A stretch of 64,000 nt of DNA, taken from the NCBI GenBank assembly GCA_034440575.1, contig JAOTOL010001348.1, positions 352,001-416,000 on the forward strand, read 5' to 3'. Below, piece after piece: positions 10,831-22,061 of this stretch. The position numbers were made by a program, and so were the translations under genes. Each line of letters starts with the position of its first letter. Position 1 is the stretch's first letter. The notes below the pieces were generated by a model that saw nothing but the letters and a program-made list of their open reading frames with translations, did no database searches and was not told the DNA's origin. This stretch comes from Imbricaverruca yamaguchii. Its lineage: Eukaryota > Arthropoda > Thecostraca > Neoverrucidae.

Positions 10831-12647
10831 TTAATTAAAACTTTCCCGGCGCTGCGCTGCGGGGGAGGAGACGGATTCCAGGATTGTAGATGGCTACCGC
10901 GCTATGATTATGCTGTTCGTCAGCTTGATGGAGATTACTGGTGATACAGGGAATTCAGTGAGTGAATTTGTTGGATAGGATGAGGAGCTTGAAAGTACGC
11001 ACATGGTAGTGAGCGAAGCCTGGGATAAAATCATCTGGCACAATGCAACATATCCTGAAATAGCAGTTGAAACACCAAGTCAGGGCAAATCTTTAACTAG
11101 AAGAGTTTTGTAATTGCTAGTCGATAATGTGCAATCACCGTATTTGGTATTTGGACGTAAACTAATGATGCATTTTCTCCATGCTTGGTGAAGTGCTTTT
11201 GAGAAAGAAGATTTCCTCTTTTCAGCCAGGACTATAAATCATTGAGTGGTGCTGAGAAGGAAAGCATGTCGCCTCATTATGAAACATATAATACATTATA
11301 ATTGACCATCGGTCTCGTGCAGCTCCTTTTCTTGTGAATTCGCCGGCATAGTTCCTTTCCGAGTACAATTATGTGATACTTAGTTCTCGCTGGAAATGCA
11401 TGTTCTTCTCTAGTGGAACAAACCACTGTGCATGCAAGAAAACAACGTGATCCATGAAAAATTGTTTAATGAAAAGGGAAACCGAAGACCATGACAAAAG
11501 GAAACAACACGCAATTCTGCAACGTCACAGCAAACCTCCTTACCTTGTGCCTAGTGGAATAATTATTTCACAGAATCATTCAACTGTTTAACGGATGCAA
11601 ATACTTTAATGAAACTTTCAGCGATGGCTTATCTTTAGGGATCCAACAAAACGTATGACGGGAAGTTTCATTTTTTCAGCTTTTGACTACTTATTCATTT
11701 CGCATATTTGCCTATTCGAGTTCAAATCGAAGATTATAGCAAAAGTAAGCATTTTTCATTAGGGCAAGTTGACTTCGAGCAACGTTTCTTTCGGTCTGAT
11801 CTACCCATTAGAAAAGGAAAATTGAAGAAAACTGGAAAACTCAAAATTTTGAACTTTAAAAAAAATGGGTTCCCAAAAAACATGGCTCTGGTCGATTTCT
11901 CTGTCCTTTACTGATTCAAAATTGATCTCAATTATCCCCCGAAATGAAATCCCCAGAGCCAAAAACATAATGTGAGTCGTGAAGATCTATGCCTCCTAGT
12001 GACGTCACTTTCGTGGAAAATTTTGTTCGGGGTGGACCCGGGCCCTACTCGTCTAACGCTTTCCGATGACCCCTCTTTCGTTTTCGTGCGACGCTTAGTT
12101 TGGCTATTAGAGGGGGTTACTATCCCCATCCAGAGACGGGGTGTGAGGATGAGATCAGAGACGGTTTTTTCGGGTAAATGGATTCCTGTAAATTATTTTG
12201 AAGAGGATACATGTATAGAATAGTAACACAGACGCATCACTGAATTATTTTCCAACCTGTGTTTACCCCAAGCTGAAAATATAGCCAGTCATAGGTCAAC
12301 TGACCTCGCGAAATCACACCGCTGTCAGTGGAATTATTTCCATCAATATTTAATGTGTTGGGGAATACAAAATGTGCCTGTTGCCTACTGGCGAATTATG
12401 GAAGCGGTTTACCTGACAATATGATATGTCCTCAATAGTCAGCAAGTATTTTATTAATGAATCATTACTGGAGGGACAAATTGGTGAGACGGGTACCGAA
12501 TTTCAGACAAAGTGAACTTATATTAGAATATTTATGCAACTGGGGGAATAACAGGGTGAAAGTGGCACAACAATTGTGTGGGAAATTCCCACCTAGTGAT
12601 CGTGGTAAACATGCCCAGATCTTGTCTCATAACCTTGCTGTGGCGGA
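10831..12647. other. Unique sequence, no gene seen
   Basis: AT-rich intronic-type DNA. No supported exon, RNA gene or array. Confidence 0.4.
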
Positions 12648-12930
12648 ATCTCTCTGCACTGGAATCTCTCTGCACTGGAATCTCTCTGCACTGGAATCTC
12701 TCTGCACTGGAATCTCTCTGCACTGGAATCTCTCTGCACTGGAATCTCTCTGCACTGGAATCTCTCTGCACTGAATTTCTGCACTGGAATCTCTCTGCAC
12801 TGGAATCTCTCTGCACTGGAATCTCTCACTGGAATCTCTCTGCACTGGAATCTCTCTGCACTGGAATCTCTCTGCACTGGAATCGGAATCTCTGCACTGG
12901 AATCTCTCTGCACTGGAATCTCTCTGCACC
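12648..12930. repeat. 16-bp minisatellite close to an exon donor
   Basis: About 17 copies of CTCTCTGCACTGGAAT with a few 8- to 14-bp partial units near 12770-12890. It begins roughly 75 bp past the splice donor of the exon at 13007-13137, in the downstream intron. Both strands stay open across it, giving spurious long open frames. Confidence 0.96.
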
Positions 12931-13006
12931 TCTGACTAAGAAGCGAATCGGAAGAAGCAAAGCGCCAGGCAACACCAGTAATCCAGCGATGATCCCAGTA
13001 GCGTAC

Positions 13007-13137
13007 CTTGTCGACGGGCCTCAGCGTCAGCTGACTGGTTCCCTGCACCTCGAACAGCAGCACGTGCGTCCCGGGCTCCAGGTTCTCGGGCACGCGCTCG
13101 AACCGTGACGGCTCCCCGTCGGAGCCGATCTTGCACC
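13007..13137 (-). CDS. Internal exon of a cadherin-like ectodomain gene
   Basis: A 131-bp exon with a clean acceptor (C-rich tract ending CCGCAG at 13138-13140) and donor GACAAG|GTACGC. Two leading bases complete a split glycine-type codon. Then 43 residues follow, from CKIGSDGEPS through FERVPENLEPGTHVLLFEV to LTLRPVDK. VPENLEPGTHVL matches the VPEN-x-P-x-GT-x-V/I start of extracellular cadherin repeats. It ends in phase 0 and joins in frame to the exon at 7486-7641. The preceding exon must end in phase 1; none was found to the right. A cadherin-superfamily membrane protein is likely but the subfamily is not recognised. Confidence 0.6.
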
Positions 13138-13140
13138 CTG

Positions 13141-13641
13141 CGGAGGGGGGGGGGGGCAGTCATCGAATAGGTCGAGAGGACAGGTCGAGGCGATGACTGG
13201 TGGAACACGTGACGTCACTGGGGCACGATCGTCAGACACGGTGCGGGACTGTTCGACACGAACACGCTGCGATGCTGGTGTTCTGAATTAACATGACACA
13301 GATGCCGTCAACACGCCTTAATTATCTGCTGATATAGAACGGTGGCAGGATGTCGAAGAATGCGCATGCTGTCATTTTGTGTCTAAATTTACGCTTAAAA
13401 GTATGTTAGTTTAGCCCCAATTAAAAGCATAGCGCAATACCATGCACCGCCGCTATCGTTCTCAAAGGCATGCATCGGTGGTATTTCACCTGCATTGAAA
13501 AGCACCCACTGTCAGCTCTAATAAACACCGTTATCTTTTATATGGCAGAATCCGTATCCTCACTTGGCCCCAGAATAGAAAGGCCTGCAGTGCTGCAGTT
13601 TACTGCACGTTGGGGCCAATGCCATGATTGTCTTTCTCCCC

Positions 13642-13689
<48 letters not shown>

Positions 13690-13904
13690 ATCTCTCTCCT
13701 TCCTGTTCCACCGTGCTTAGCTTTGTGGTCAGCTCTGCACAGAAGCTACAAGCCATTTTTTGCAGAAATTGCAATTAAGCCCACAAAAGGTTGTTGCTGC
13801 AATTCGTCGAGTAGGCCAGTCAAATCAGTGTGCATGGGGTACGTCGGATGGCTGTGACAGGAAAAGTAGAGTTATCTTTCAATCCTGCTCTGTGTCGACG
13901 AAAC
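13141..13904. other. Unique sequence with a poly-G run and a CT microsatellite
   Basis: A run of 12 G lies at about 13145-13156, just upstream of the exon acceptor; on the gene strand it is the C tract of the polypyrimidine region. A (CT)n tract lies at about 13634-13692. No gene seen. Confidence 0.5.
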
Positions 13905-14470
13905 TCACCGTATGCATGATGTAATCCCGCACCGAGAAGCACGATCCAAACGCGTGTCGATACCATCACCGCTGTCGTCACTCGCACCATTCGCGCCTGC
14001 GTGTGGACCGCAGTTCACTCTATTCACGTTCGGCACCGATGGGTCGGTTTCACTCGCGACGCCCCGACCACGCGCTATTATCCTCCCGCATCGCCGGCCT
14101 CGCGCCAGCGCTCATCTATGCGCCACGTCCGCTTCCTCCTCGTCGCCTTCGACGCCGCCTTTCACGTCGCCGGTCGCTTGCCGGTGGCTCGCCGCTCGGT
14201 ACTAGCGCGCCACGGCCGTTGCAGTCGCCGCGGTGCTAGCGTCCTGTACACTGGGTTGCTGTCGCCGGCGGTGGCGGCCGCCGGTGCAGTGGACGGTGGA
14301 GCGTCTCGGCCGCCTTCGTCACTCGCGCCGAGTCACGCGCCGCCGGTCACGCGCCCTGCAGTCGAGAACACGCGTGTCAACGGCTGCGGCCGAACCGCCG
14401 CCACCAGGCACAACGTGTTGTTGGCTTCGTACAGCACAGGATGTGCTACTTGGGAGCTGATGGGCGAATA
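13905..14470. promoter_or_regulatory. CpG-dense GC-rich stretch
   Basis: About 500 bp of GC- and CpG-rich DNA inside an AT-rich surrounding, with overlapping open frames in several phases. It may be an unmethylated regulatory island or a decayed GC-rich exon. I find no splice-bounded coding segment, so the call is only compositional. Confidence 0.3.
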
Positions 14471-15124
14471 ATAGCTGGTTGTGGATGTGGCGAGCGGCGG
14501 GAAGAGTCGGTTCAGGAAGTATCCGGTCTCTCTGAATTTCCACACACGTGTCACATGTCTATAGAAAATGGCATAGTACACAGCTGTTCCATCATCACAC
14601 GAGTTCTGTCTGTAAAACGTGCATAGACAGCTTTCACCATGGTCAACCATCGGTAGGATGATTTTCCATCAGCATGCGGAATGCATCATTAACCCGTGAT
14701 AAATATGCAAAATAACATGGTGAATACAGCATTGAAAGAGCGAAACGTGCATTGTGCTATTCTGGAAGCAATTCCTGTCCGTGGATTGATGCTGGACCTG
14801 GTGTTGAACTGATTTCAACCGAAAACATTTGTTTCAGCTATTTTTGCGTATCTATTATTGAGCCAACAACATACGGATCCGTCCATAAGGCCCTGCTTAA
14901 TACATCTGAGAAGAAAATAGTGCAAGTGTTCCGTAATAAACATGTTCACTGAATTTTCGGTGGGCTCCCATCTACATCGTATTCCGACACAAATGTCTAG
15001 TTAAGCTATAACTCTAAGTATTTAGTTACGCTTAAAATACCTACACCCGTTATATTTGTGCAAAATAACATTTTACCAGATAATAATGACACCAACGCAC
15101 TACACGTTCTCATGAAAACACCAT
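14471..15124. other. Unique sequence, nothing recognised
   Basis: AT-rich DNA without supported features. Confidence 0.4.
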
Positions 15125-15296
15125 GCTAAGCATCTTGTTCGCAGAGCCGGATGTTCCCCATCTTGTTTGCAGAGCCGGATGTTCCCCATCTTGTTCGCAG
15201 AGCCGGATGTTCCCCATCTTGTTCGCAGAGCCGGATGTTCCCCATCTTGTTCGCAGAGCCGGATGTTCCCCATCTTGTTCGCAGAGCCGGATGTTC
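15125..15296. repeat. 28-bp minisatellite, six copies
   Basis: Unit parts: GTTCCCCATCTTGTTCGCAG and AGCCGGAT. Copies are almost identical, with one TTTGCAG variant. Each copy carries a CAG preceded by a short pyrimidine-rich stretch, weakly acceptor-like. Confidence 0.95.
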
Positions 15297-15305
15297 TCTT
15301 AACCC

Positions 15306-15944
15306 CCACGGTACGGCGCCTCGCCACCTTCGCCAGTTCCTTCTTCCTCACCTGGCTACACACTCTTGGGATAGTTCCTCCTTCCTCACCTAGCCACACA
15401 CTCTTGGGATAGTTCCCCCTTCCTCACCTAGCCACACACTCTTGGGATAGTTCCTTGTTCCTCACCTAGCCACACACTCTTGGGATAGTTCCTTCTTCCT
15501 CACCTAGCCACAAACTCTTGGGATAGTTCCTCCTTCCTCGCCTAGCCACACACTCTTGGGATAGTTCCTTGTTCCTCACCTAGTCACACACTCTTGGGAT
15601 AGTTCCTTCTTCCTCACCTAGCCACAAACTCTTGAGATAGTTCCTCCTTCCTCACCTAGCCACACAATCTTGGGATAGTTCCTTCTTCCTCACCTAGCCA
15701 CACACTCTTGGGGTAGTTCCTCCTTCCTCACCTAGCCACACACTCTTGGGATAGTTCCTTCTTCCTCACCTAGCCACACACTCTTGGGATAGTTCCTTCT
15801 TCTTCACCTAGCCACACACTCTTGGGATAGTTCCTTCTTCCTCACCTAGCCACACACTCTTGGGATAGTTCCTTCTTCCTCACCTAGCCACACACTCTTG
15901 GGATAGTTCCTTCTTCCTCACCTAGCCACACACTCTTGGGATAG
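15306..15944. repeat. 38-bp minisatellite, about 16 copies
   Basis: Unit parts: CACCTAGCCACACACTCTTG and GGATAGTTCCTTCTTCCT. Variants TCCTTCCT, TTGTTCCT and ACAAACTC recur in blocks, showing that segments of several units were duplicated together. Confidence 0.95.
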
Positions 15945-18904
15945 ATCCAGACCTTCTCAAGAAAAAAATGAAGGTCCGACTCAAAAGCACTATGGTGGCC
16001 TCAGTCCTTGAAGGCACACGAACAGAATTCATGGCAATGCCTCTGCCCAACTATTGAACACACCTCCGTAAGCATCCACCACATACTATTTACTATTCGC
16101 ATGGCCATTTTACACCTAGCCGTTCACTTGCTGCAGTTGTGGTACGAATGGACTCTGGATCTGTTGAGATTTACGAAGCGTTTCCAGATTGAGCTACAAA
16201 CTACAGTAAACGTACCTGCGATATCAACAAAATGATTATCAAAATATACTTGAGCAGACAATGAACACACGCCATACCATTAAACCAGCCGAATTGCGTC
16301 CAAGTTCATCCAAGCCACACAAACAATCTTCGAAGGGTTCCTACAGCATGTGTTAAACAATGTTTCATGAGAACGTCTATTGCTACGTGTGTTTTGCTAC
16401 ATCGTGGGTTGTAGAAGCCGCTGGTAACGTCACTGGACGTCAATAGCGAAACGCGCCAACCAGCAAAGCCAGGTGCAAGTGGCAAGCTAATTGTCGTCGT
16501 CACGGTTGTCGTCCGCTTCCTGTGTTACCGCATCGTTTCGTGGTCGTCTAGCCTCTCCACGGTTCTTTGGCAGGGGTGGTTTTTGTTGGAGCGAAGATCG
16601 GTCACACATAGAATGGAAAAGAAAGGGAGTGGTGAGAGCACTTTGCGTGATACGGCAGCCAAGCTGTTCGGTGTAACATTTCTCGGTTATTATGTCGCAT
16701 CAGTTCATTCACTTTTCTAAGGTGCATGTTTTTTTGGCCTCCTGCTGGTCATTTGATACTTCAACGAATTAATCAAGTGAAAGTCAGTGATTGAACACAG
16801 ACACACAAAGTACAAAAAAATGCCTTTAAAAACTTTACTCCTGATCACTGTTTAACATTCCATTAATGTGTCTCGCGATTCCGATGTGCAGTGGTGAAAT
16901 GAGATGTTCTTCACGGTCAATTATTGGCATCGCGCCTTCAAAGCGAAAGCAGTATGTAGCGCGAAAAAGATAGAGGTGAGGGATAGCTTTAGTTTGCAAC
17001 TGCTTGCAATTGAACGATCAACGGATGAAATGCGTCAAACATCACGAGGAGATGATCATCAGATGGACATTGCCGTCCACGTGACTCAGCTTTGTCTGTG
17101 TGAGGCGACACTGTCGGTTCAGACTAGCGCGCGGACGTACCGGGGGAAGTCGACCATCACCGACACGAATGGGGGAGGAGCAAGGGAAGGAGCAGCGGAT
17201 GTGGGGCGGGCACCCTGCGGAACTCGGGCGGCTTTTTCGTGTCGCGACAGGTGCCTCGAAAAGCCAGGCAGAGGCAATGGTCGCAAGTCATGGATCATGA
17301 ACCAGCCTAAGTGCACGTGCAGTTCACAGAAAATAAGCCGCGTCATTTCGTATTGTTTAAGGCATATACGAAGCGCACTAATTCGTCAGCTTGCATAAGC
17401 ATCTCCTGAACAGTCGTGTTCAGCTGTCAAAAAGACTGAAAACACAGTTACGATCACCATGAATTCAAGTTAAGCAAATAAGGCCTGGAAGAGAATTAGG
17501 CATCGAAGCATTCTGAATAAGAGCATCGAAGAGATTGCTACAGGTCCCGCCGCGCAGGAAAATACCAGTGATAGCCTGGGGCAAGGTGCAGGTCCCGTGT
17601 AGGGCCGGGTCCGGGTCACCTCCCGGTGGTTTATGACAACGATTAGAGTGAGAACATCGATGTGCTTATTTAATTTTCCTGACCGTCGGGAAACTGGCGA
17701 TGGTCAAGCATGTCATCAGCGTGCATCCCCATCTACGAACCATCCTGAGAAGTCATTCGTGGTATATGTCGGAATCAGTGCCTTCTATCCGCGAATTAAT
17801 CCATTGGCCTATAGCACGCACAAGACAGACGATAGAAATACATGTGAAGTGTTCGTCTATTTTTAGATCGGAATTTTAGATCCTTTGGAACCACGATCCT
17901 GTAATCCTTTACACGACCTCGGACCGAAATATTCCAGATGTGCATGAACCGCTGGCCTTCCCTATCGGCCAGGTATGGCTGCATATTGAGCGCGTCGATC
18001 GTGGCTTCGTCCGCACAACTCCCTGTTCATAACATGTTGCCAGGTTCACGTTCTCGCGCTCACGTTCAAACATCCACCGAAACACATTTTTTTCCCTTTT
18101 CTCCCATTGTCCCGCTGAACACATTTCTCCACTTCTCGCAAGTTTGCGAATTACGCGTTACGCAAATGAAGTCTGGACGAACTGTGAGCTGCCCTAGAAC
18201 GCATCAGGCCGTCCATACATGCCTTGAATAGTCATCACTGAACAGATGCTGGAAGGTCTATGCTTTGTTATTCTAGCGTTGGAAGCGAAGTTCGCTAACC
18301 CGCAGCAATCCTGGATCATAAAATGTCCGCGGCGATTGTTAACGACTTAATGGATTGTTAACCCGTTTGGTGATTGCTTTTTGGTACCTGCATTGCTACG
18401 GATTGGTTTGTTGCGAATTAACTAAAATGAAATAACTTTGTGGTCAAAAACCCAACTCAACATGAAATAAATGAGCGTGTTGTCGAATAGTGTTGTAGTA
18501 TTTTTCGTTGGGCCCTTTAGCACACCCCTACCGATAGGTAGTCATGCGCCGTAATTTTGACATTGTTAGATGAAGGTGGTCGATTTTTGGCAGATGATAT
18601 CCCGGATTTGTCTGGATGGCGTTAAGGTTCCATTTTCAGGAGCCAACCGTTTTGAGAAATGCCCGACACGCTATCAGTGAATGAGGTAAAGTTTCACAAA
18701 AAGCAGCGTTTTCCCTACCCCTCTCCTCGTCTTTTCTTCAAAACCGTAGTTAAGAGCAGCACCCTGTCAACAATTCTGCCGAATCAATTCAAGGTTTTTG
18801 CGACTTTAAGTTAATTTACGCTTGAAGGAAAAGATCAGTATTCGACTTCACAACCTCGTCTATACTTCAAGTGGCAATTGATGCTTCTCCGCCCACCGAT
18901 GTTT
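15945..18904. other. Unique sequence, no gene seen
   Basis: About 3 kb of AT-rich DNA. A GC-richer patch at 17100-17310 was inspected as a minus-strand exon, but no acceptor suits it. No supported features. Confidence 0.4.
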
Positions 18905-19475
18905 CTCCTCTACCCACCCATCATATGCTCTGGCAAAGTCACTAATGCGTCTAACCCACCCATCATATGCTCTGGCAAAGTCACTGGTGAGTCTAACCCA
19001 CCCATCATATGCTCTGGCAAAGTCACTGGTGAGTCTAACCCACCCATCATATGCTCTGGCAAAGTCACTGGTGCGTCTAACCCACCCATCATATGCTCTG
19101 GCAAAGTCACTGGTGCGTCTAACCCACCCATCATATGCTCTGGCAAAGTCACTGGTGCGTCTAACCCACCCATCATATGCTCTGGCAAAGTCACTGGTGA
19201 GTCTAACCCACCCATCATATGCTCTGGCAAAGTCACTGGTGAGTCTAACCCACCCATCATATGCTCTGGCAAAGTCACTGGTGAGTCTAACCCACCCATC
19301 ATATGCTCTGGCAAAGTCACTGGTGAGTCTAACCCACCCATCATATGCTCTGGCAAAGTCACTGGTGAGTCTAACCCACCCATCATATGCTCTGGCAAAG
19401 TCACTGGTGAGTCTAACCAACCCATCATATGCTCTGGCAAAGTCACTGGTGCGTCTAACCAACCCATCATATTCC
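18905..19475. repeat. 42-bp minisatellite, about 13 copies
   Basis: Unit parts: CCCACCCATCATATGCTCTG, GCAAAGTCACTG and GTGAGTCTAA (or GTGCGTCTAA). Because 42 is a multiple of three, several frames stay open on both strands for about 200 codons; this is not evidence of coding. Each GTGAGT copy reads CTG|GTGAGTCT, a good splice-donor match on the plus strand. Confidence 0.96.
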
Positions 19476-19529
19476 CTGGGTCCGCCAGTGGCACGCCTCA
19501 TCCACCATTCTTTTCATTTAAACCTTACC

Positions 19530-19632
19530 TGCTCCGCCCATGATATTCCACCCACCCGTCCGATCCGCCCTAACTCCGCCTATGATACTCCACCCACCCG
19601 TCTCACCCGCCCTGACTCCGCCCATGGCGGTG
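19530..19632. repeat. Two-copy tandem repeat, about 46 bp
   Basis: Two imperfect copies built from CCGCCCATGATATTCCACCC and ACCCGTCCGATCCGCCCTAA. They follow the 42-bp array and share its CCACCC-rich character. Confidence 0.8.
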
Positions 19633-19796
19633 CCCACCGTCTCCCCACAATTGCCGTGAGAACATAGGAATTCTTCGGTTCAGCCCGAGCCGGACCTGAA
19701 CTGGCACCGATTCGCACACCATCCGGCGCCAAATCGGCACACCGGCTGCAGCGCGTGCTGTACGCTCCAAAACCATTGTGGAGCGTGGCGTGCGCA

Positions 19797-19838
19797 GTGC
19801 ATCGTGCATCGTGCATCATGCATCGTGCATCGTGCACA
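19797..19838. repeat. Short CATCGTGCAT tandem repeat
   Basis: Five or so copies of GCATCGTGCATC with one CATCATG variant. Minor simple repeat. Confidence 0.85.
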
Positions 19839-20029
19839 GAGTTCGGCATCGGCGTGCGGCGTATCCGCAGCAGCAGCCATGCGGCTATGCCGGCGGCAGA
19901 GGTTTATTGTTTCGGTGACGTAGTGGCTGGAGTTGGTGGCGACTATTAATCACCCCGGCTAATAATGTCGGACATGCGTGCTGGCTAGGTACATATTTGA
20001 GCAACAGCAAAGCAGTCCCTTCAGCACGC

Positions 20030-20945
20030 GCCATGGAGGCCCTCTCAAAATGATGTGCTCTGGAAGGGGTGACGGATTTTGACTTCCGTAAGATCTCGGC
20101 TCCTATTGCAGCTAGAGTAGCTCAATTTTCAGGATATATGGATACTGTGGTGACCTCTATTGTATGCAAATTAATTGACGTTAGGCGAATATCTGCAACA
20201 TGAAATCAGGTTAAAGATGCTAAATTTAGTTTTTGTGTTGGTTGGCTTGACATTGTTATGGATCGCTGCGATAGTGCTTAAGTGCTCCAAAATGAGCTTC
20301 AATGATGTTCTAGACATCACTAATGACGCAATACGGATGGTAGATGCGGCATTTGACCTCAAGTCACTTATGTATTAGCACTTAATCAGGTTGCAGTTAC
20401 CGGAACCGGGCCGCCCATCCGACTGGCCAGGCGGGTGGCACGGCGTAATCGGCCTCACGAACACATGGCTGAAGTATACGAATGAAATATGGAAACACTT
20501 AGGCTCTCAATGACAGACTAAAGTGTTCAAGATGTGTAGGGAGTAACGTGCAAAATGGCATGAATCGCATGAAAGCCATTTGCGCTTATGCCAGCCTTCC
20601 AGTGGACCAGGTTTGGCTCCATTGACATGTCGTGAACTTGACCTGACTTGACCTCGGTGGCCTAACCTGACCTTGCCACTATATAGCATAACATGCATCA
20701 AACAAATCGCTAGTATCGCCAAGAACACTTCCTTTTCGTCGATGTACGGCAAGGGTATTAACGCCGATTTTTGTGGTATGGCGCTGCGAAATGTTTTGAA
20801 TTTGACGTCGTGGTACGTCGAAACATTTCCGGCCGATTTTTATTTTCTTAGTCTATGCGACGCGCTGAACATTTTTAGACAGGCACATAAAAAATGAGGC
20901 GTAGATCCACCAGTAAACTCGGAAGTTATTCACGAAAAACTGGAG
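20030..20945 (+). mobile_element. Unnamed interspersed repeat, copy 1
   Basis: About 0.9 kb that aligns in the same orientation with 35570-36495. Shared landmarks in order: GGCCCTCT near the left edge, AAGATCTCG, a conserved block ATTGTTATGGATCGCTG, GTTACCGGAACCGGG, CTTGACCTCGGTG, AAGAACACTTCCTTTT, GCCGATTTTTGT and a right edge near CGAAAAA. The two copies are clearly diverged and carry indels. No intact ORF, terminal inverted repeat or target duplication was recognised, so it is best called a non-autonomous element of unknown class. Confidence 0.7.
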
Positions 20946-21180
20946 GGGTTGGCGGATCCCCCATCCGCGGGCATATTAGCCAGGGGTGCATGAGATCCGT
21001 GACGAGTCGTTTGCATAGGCACATTATGAAAGACGGCGCATAAAGGAAAAACTGATGGTGTGCCTCTGAGAAACAACCCATCACACCGCATGTCAAGGGT
21101 AGCCGGCAAAGTGTGCTAGTGTCAGTGACGACACAACTATAACTCATATCTTCTATCAGCTCCGAATCCATCCAATCCAC
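20946..21180. other. Unique spacer
   Basis: Between the interspersed repeat and the simple-repeat edge of the 7SL duplication. Nothing recognised. Confidence 0.4.
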
Positions 21181-21345
21181 CCCAATCCAATCCGACTCAA
21201 TCCAATCCGCCCCAATCTATTCCGCCCCAATCCAATCACAAAAATCAAATCCGTCCCAGTCTAATCCGCCAAAATCCAATCCGCCCCAATCCAATCCGCC
21301 AAAATCCAATCACCCAAAATCCAATCCGACTCAATCCAACGCTCC
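21181..21345. repeat. Degenerate (AATCCAATCCGCCCC)n tract at duplication edge
   Basis: About 11 imperfect 13- to 15-bp units such as CCAATCCGCC and AAAATCCAAT. A shorter inverted version occurs at 29035-29095, at the matching outer edge of the other arm. The tract therefore marks the outer boundary of the inverted duplication. Confidence 0.85.
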
Positions 21346-21755
21346 TGTGCGCCTCTAACCACATTTGACGACTCTATCGCCCTCTCTCTACTGTCTGCCC
21401 AACATGTTCAGTTAGATTCGCGCAGTTTAAGCATGACTTATCTGCCATCGCAGTATTCAGTGTGCTGATCAGCCACCCGCCTTTGAGCTTCGGACCTGAC
21501 GCGTGTGTCAGGCTGATATCGGTGTCACTAAGTGACACCGACCGACGTGGGCTTTGCAGCTCCTGCATGTGTCTGGGTGCAATTGGTACCGCAAAACGAC
21601 ACCAGAGTCTGGTGTGTTGAGGTTCGCTGCTGGCGTGTACTTCGAGGCGACTATGGCGGTTGTCGCAGCTCGGTACAGCCCCGCAGCAGGTACATTGGAC
21701 AGGCAGAGCGGGCTCCGTGTTGGTTAAAGTTGGCCGGACCGAGCTGCCGAAGCGA
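21346..21755 (+). promoter_or_regulatory. Duplicated 5' flank of 7SL RNA copy 1
   Basis: About 410 bp nearly identical to the inverted segment 28621-29034, apart from a 6-bp indel and scattered substitutions. It holds a perfect hairpin, CGGTGTCACT and AGTGACACCG around one base, at 21523-21543. A TTAAA element (21724-21728) lies about 30 bp before the presumed 7SL start and could act as a TATA-like box. Retention of upstream DNA in both copies argues for DNA-level duplication rather than retroposition. Promoter role is inference. Confidence 0.5.
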
Positions 21756-22061
21756 GCCCGCCGCTGGGGGTGGTGGCGCACTCCTGTAATCCGGCGACAC
21801 GGAGGCGTGAGTTTGAGGATCTCCTGGGATCGAGGCCCTCGCTCTGTGGCCGCCGAGACGGTCTGGCGTCCGCACCTGTCCGGACATCTACTTGGCGCAA
21901 CCGGTGATTCTATGGGAACGCTGGGGTGAATGGGCAGGTGCAAACGGTGTCGCTCAGGCAACGAGCTCATATAATGGGCCCAACTGTGATAATGCGATTG
22001 ATACTATAAGTCCGAGAGCCGGCGGCATGGGGCGGCCCATAGGGGGAGACCAAACTCTTTT
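21756..22061 (+). ncRNA. 7SL / SRP RNA gene, copy 1
   Basis: A 306-nt segment matching metazoan signal recognition particle RNA over its whole length. SRP RNA scaffolds the particle that targets secretory proteins to the ER. Landmarks: an Alu-domain start GCCGCTGGGGGTGG, GGCGCACTCCTGTAATCC with the conserved TGTAAT turn, then GGAGGC-TGAG and GAGGATC. The S domain shows GTCCGCAC, GGGGTGAA and CAGGTGCAAACGG, a helix-8-like GNRA loop. The 3' end CATAGGGGGAGACC runs into the Pol III terminator TTTT (22058-22061). GAGTTTG (21809-21815) pairs perfectly with CAAACTC (22051-22057), as helix 5 requires. Exact 5' end is uncertain by a few bases. Whether this copy is active or a close pseudogene cannot be told from sequence. 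Confidence 0.85.

Noticed and set aside
17100..17310. Possible minus-strand exon ending in FVSVMVDFPR before a GTACGT donor
   Set aside because: No acceptor suits it and the phase does not fit the cadherin-like exon downstream.
18860..19667. Four open frames of about 200 codons on both strands
   Set aside because: The 42-bp period is a multiple of three, so any stop-free phase stays open; no biased codon changes were seen.
21374..21970. 198-codon minus-strand frame, with a 219-codon counterpart at 28337-28996, conserved between two copies
   Set aside because: Conservation comes from duplication of the 7SL RNA gene and flank; the frame is antisense to the RNA and has no protein similarity I recognise.
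21756..22061. Resemblance of the 7SL segment to primate Alu (GGATTACAGG-type string), suggesting contamination
   Set aside because: The sequence continues through a full S domain to a Pol III terminator, differs from Alu throughout, and lies in duplicated native flanks.
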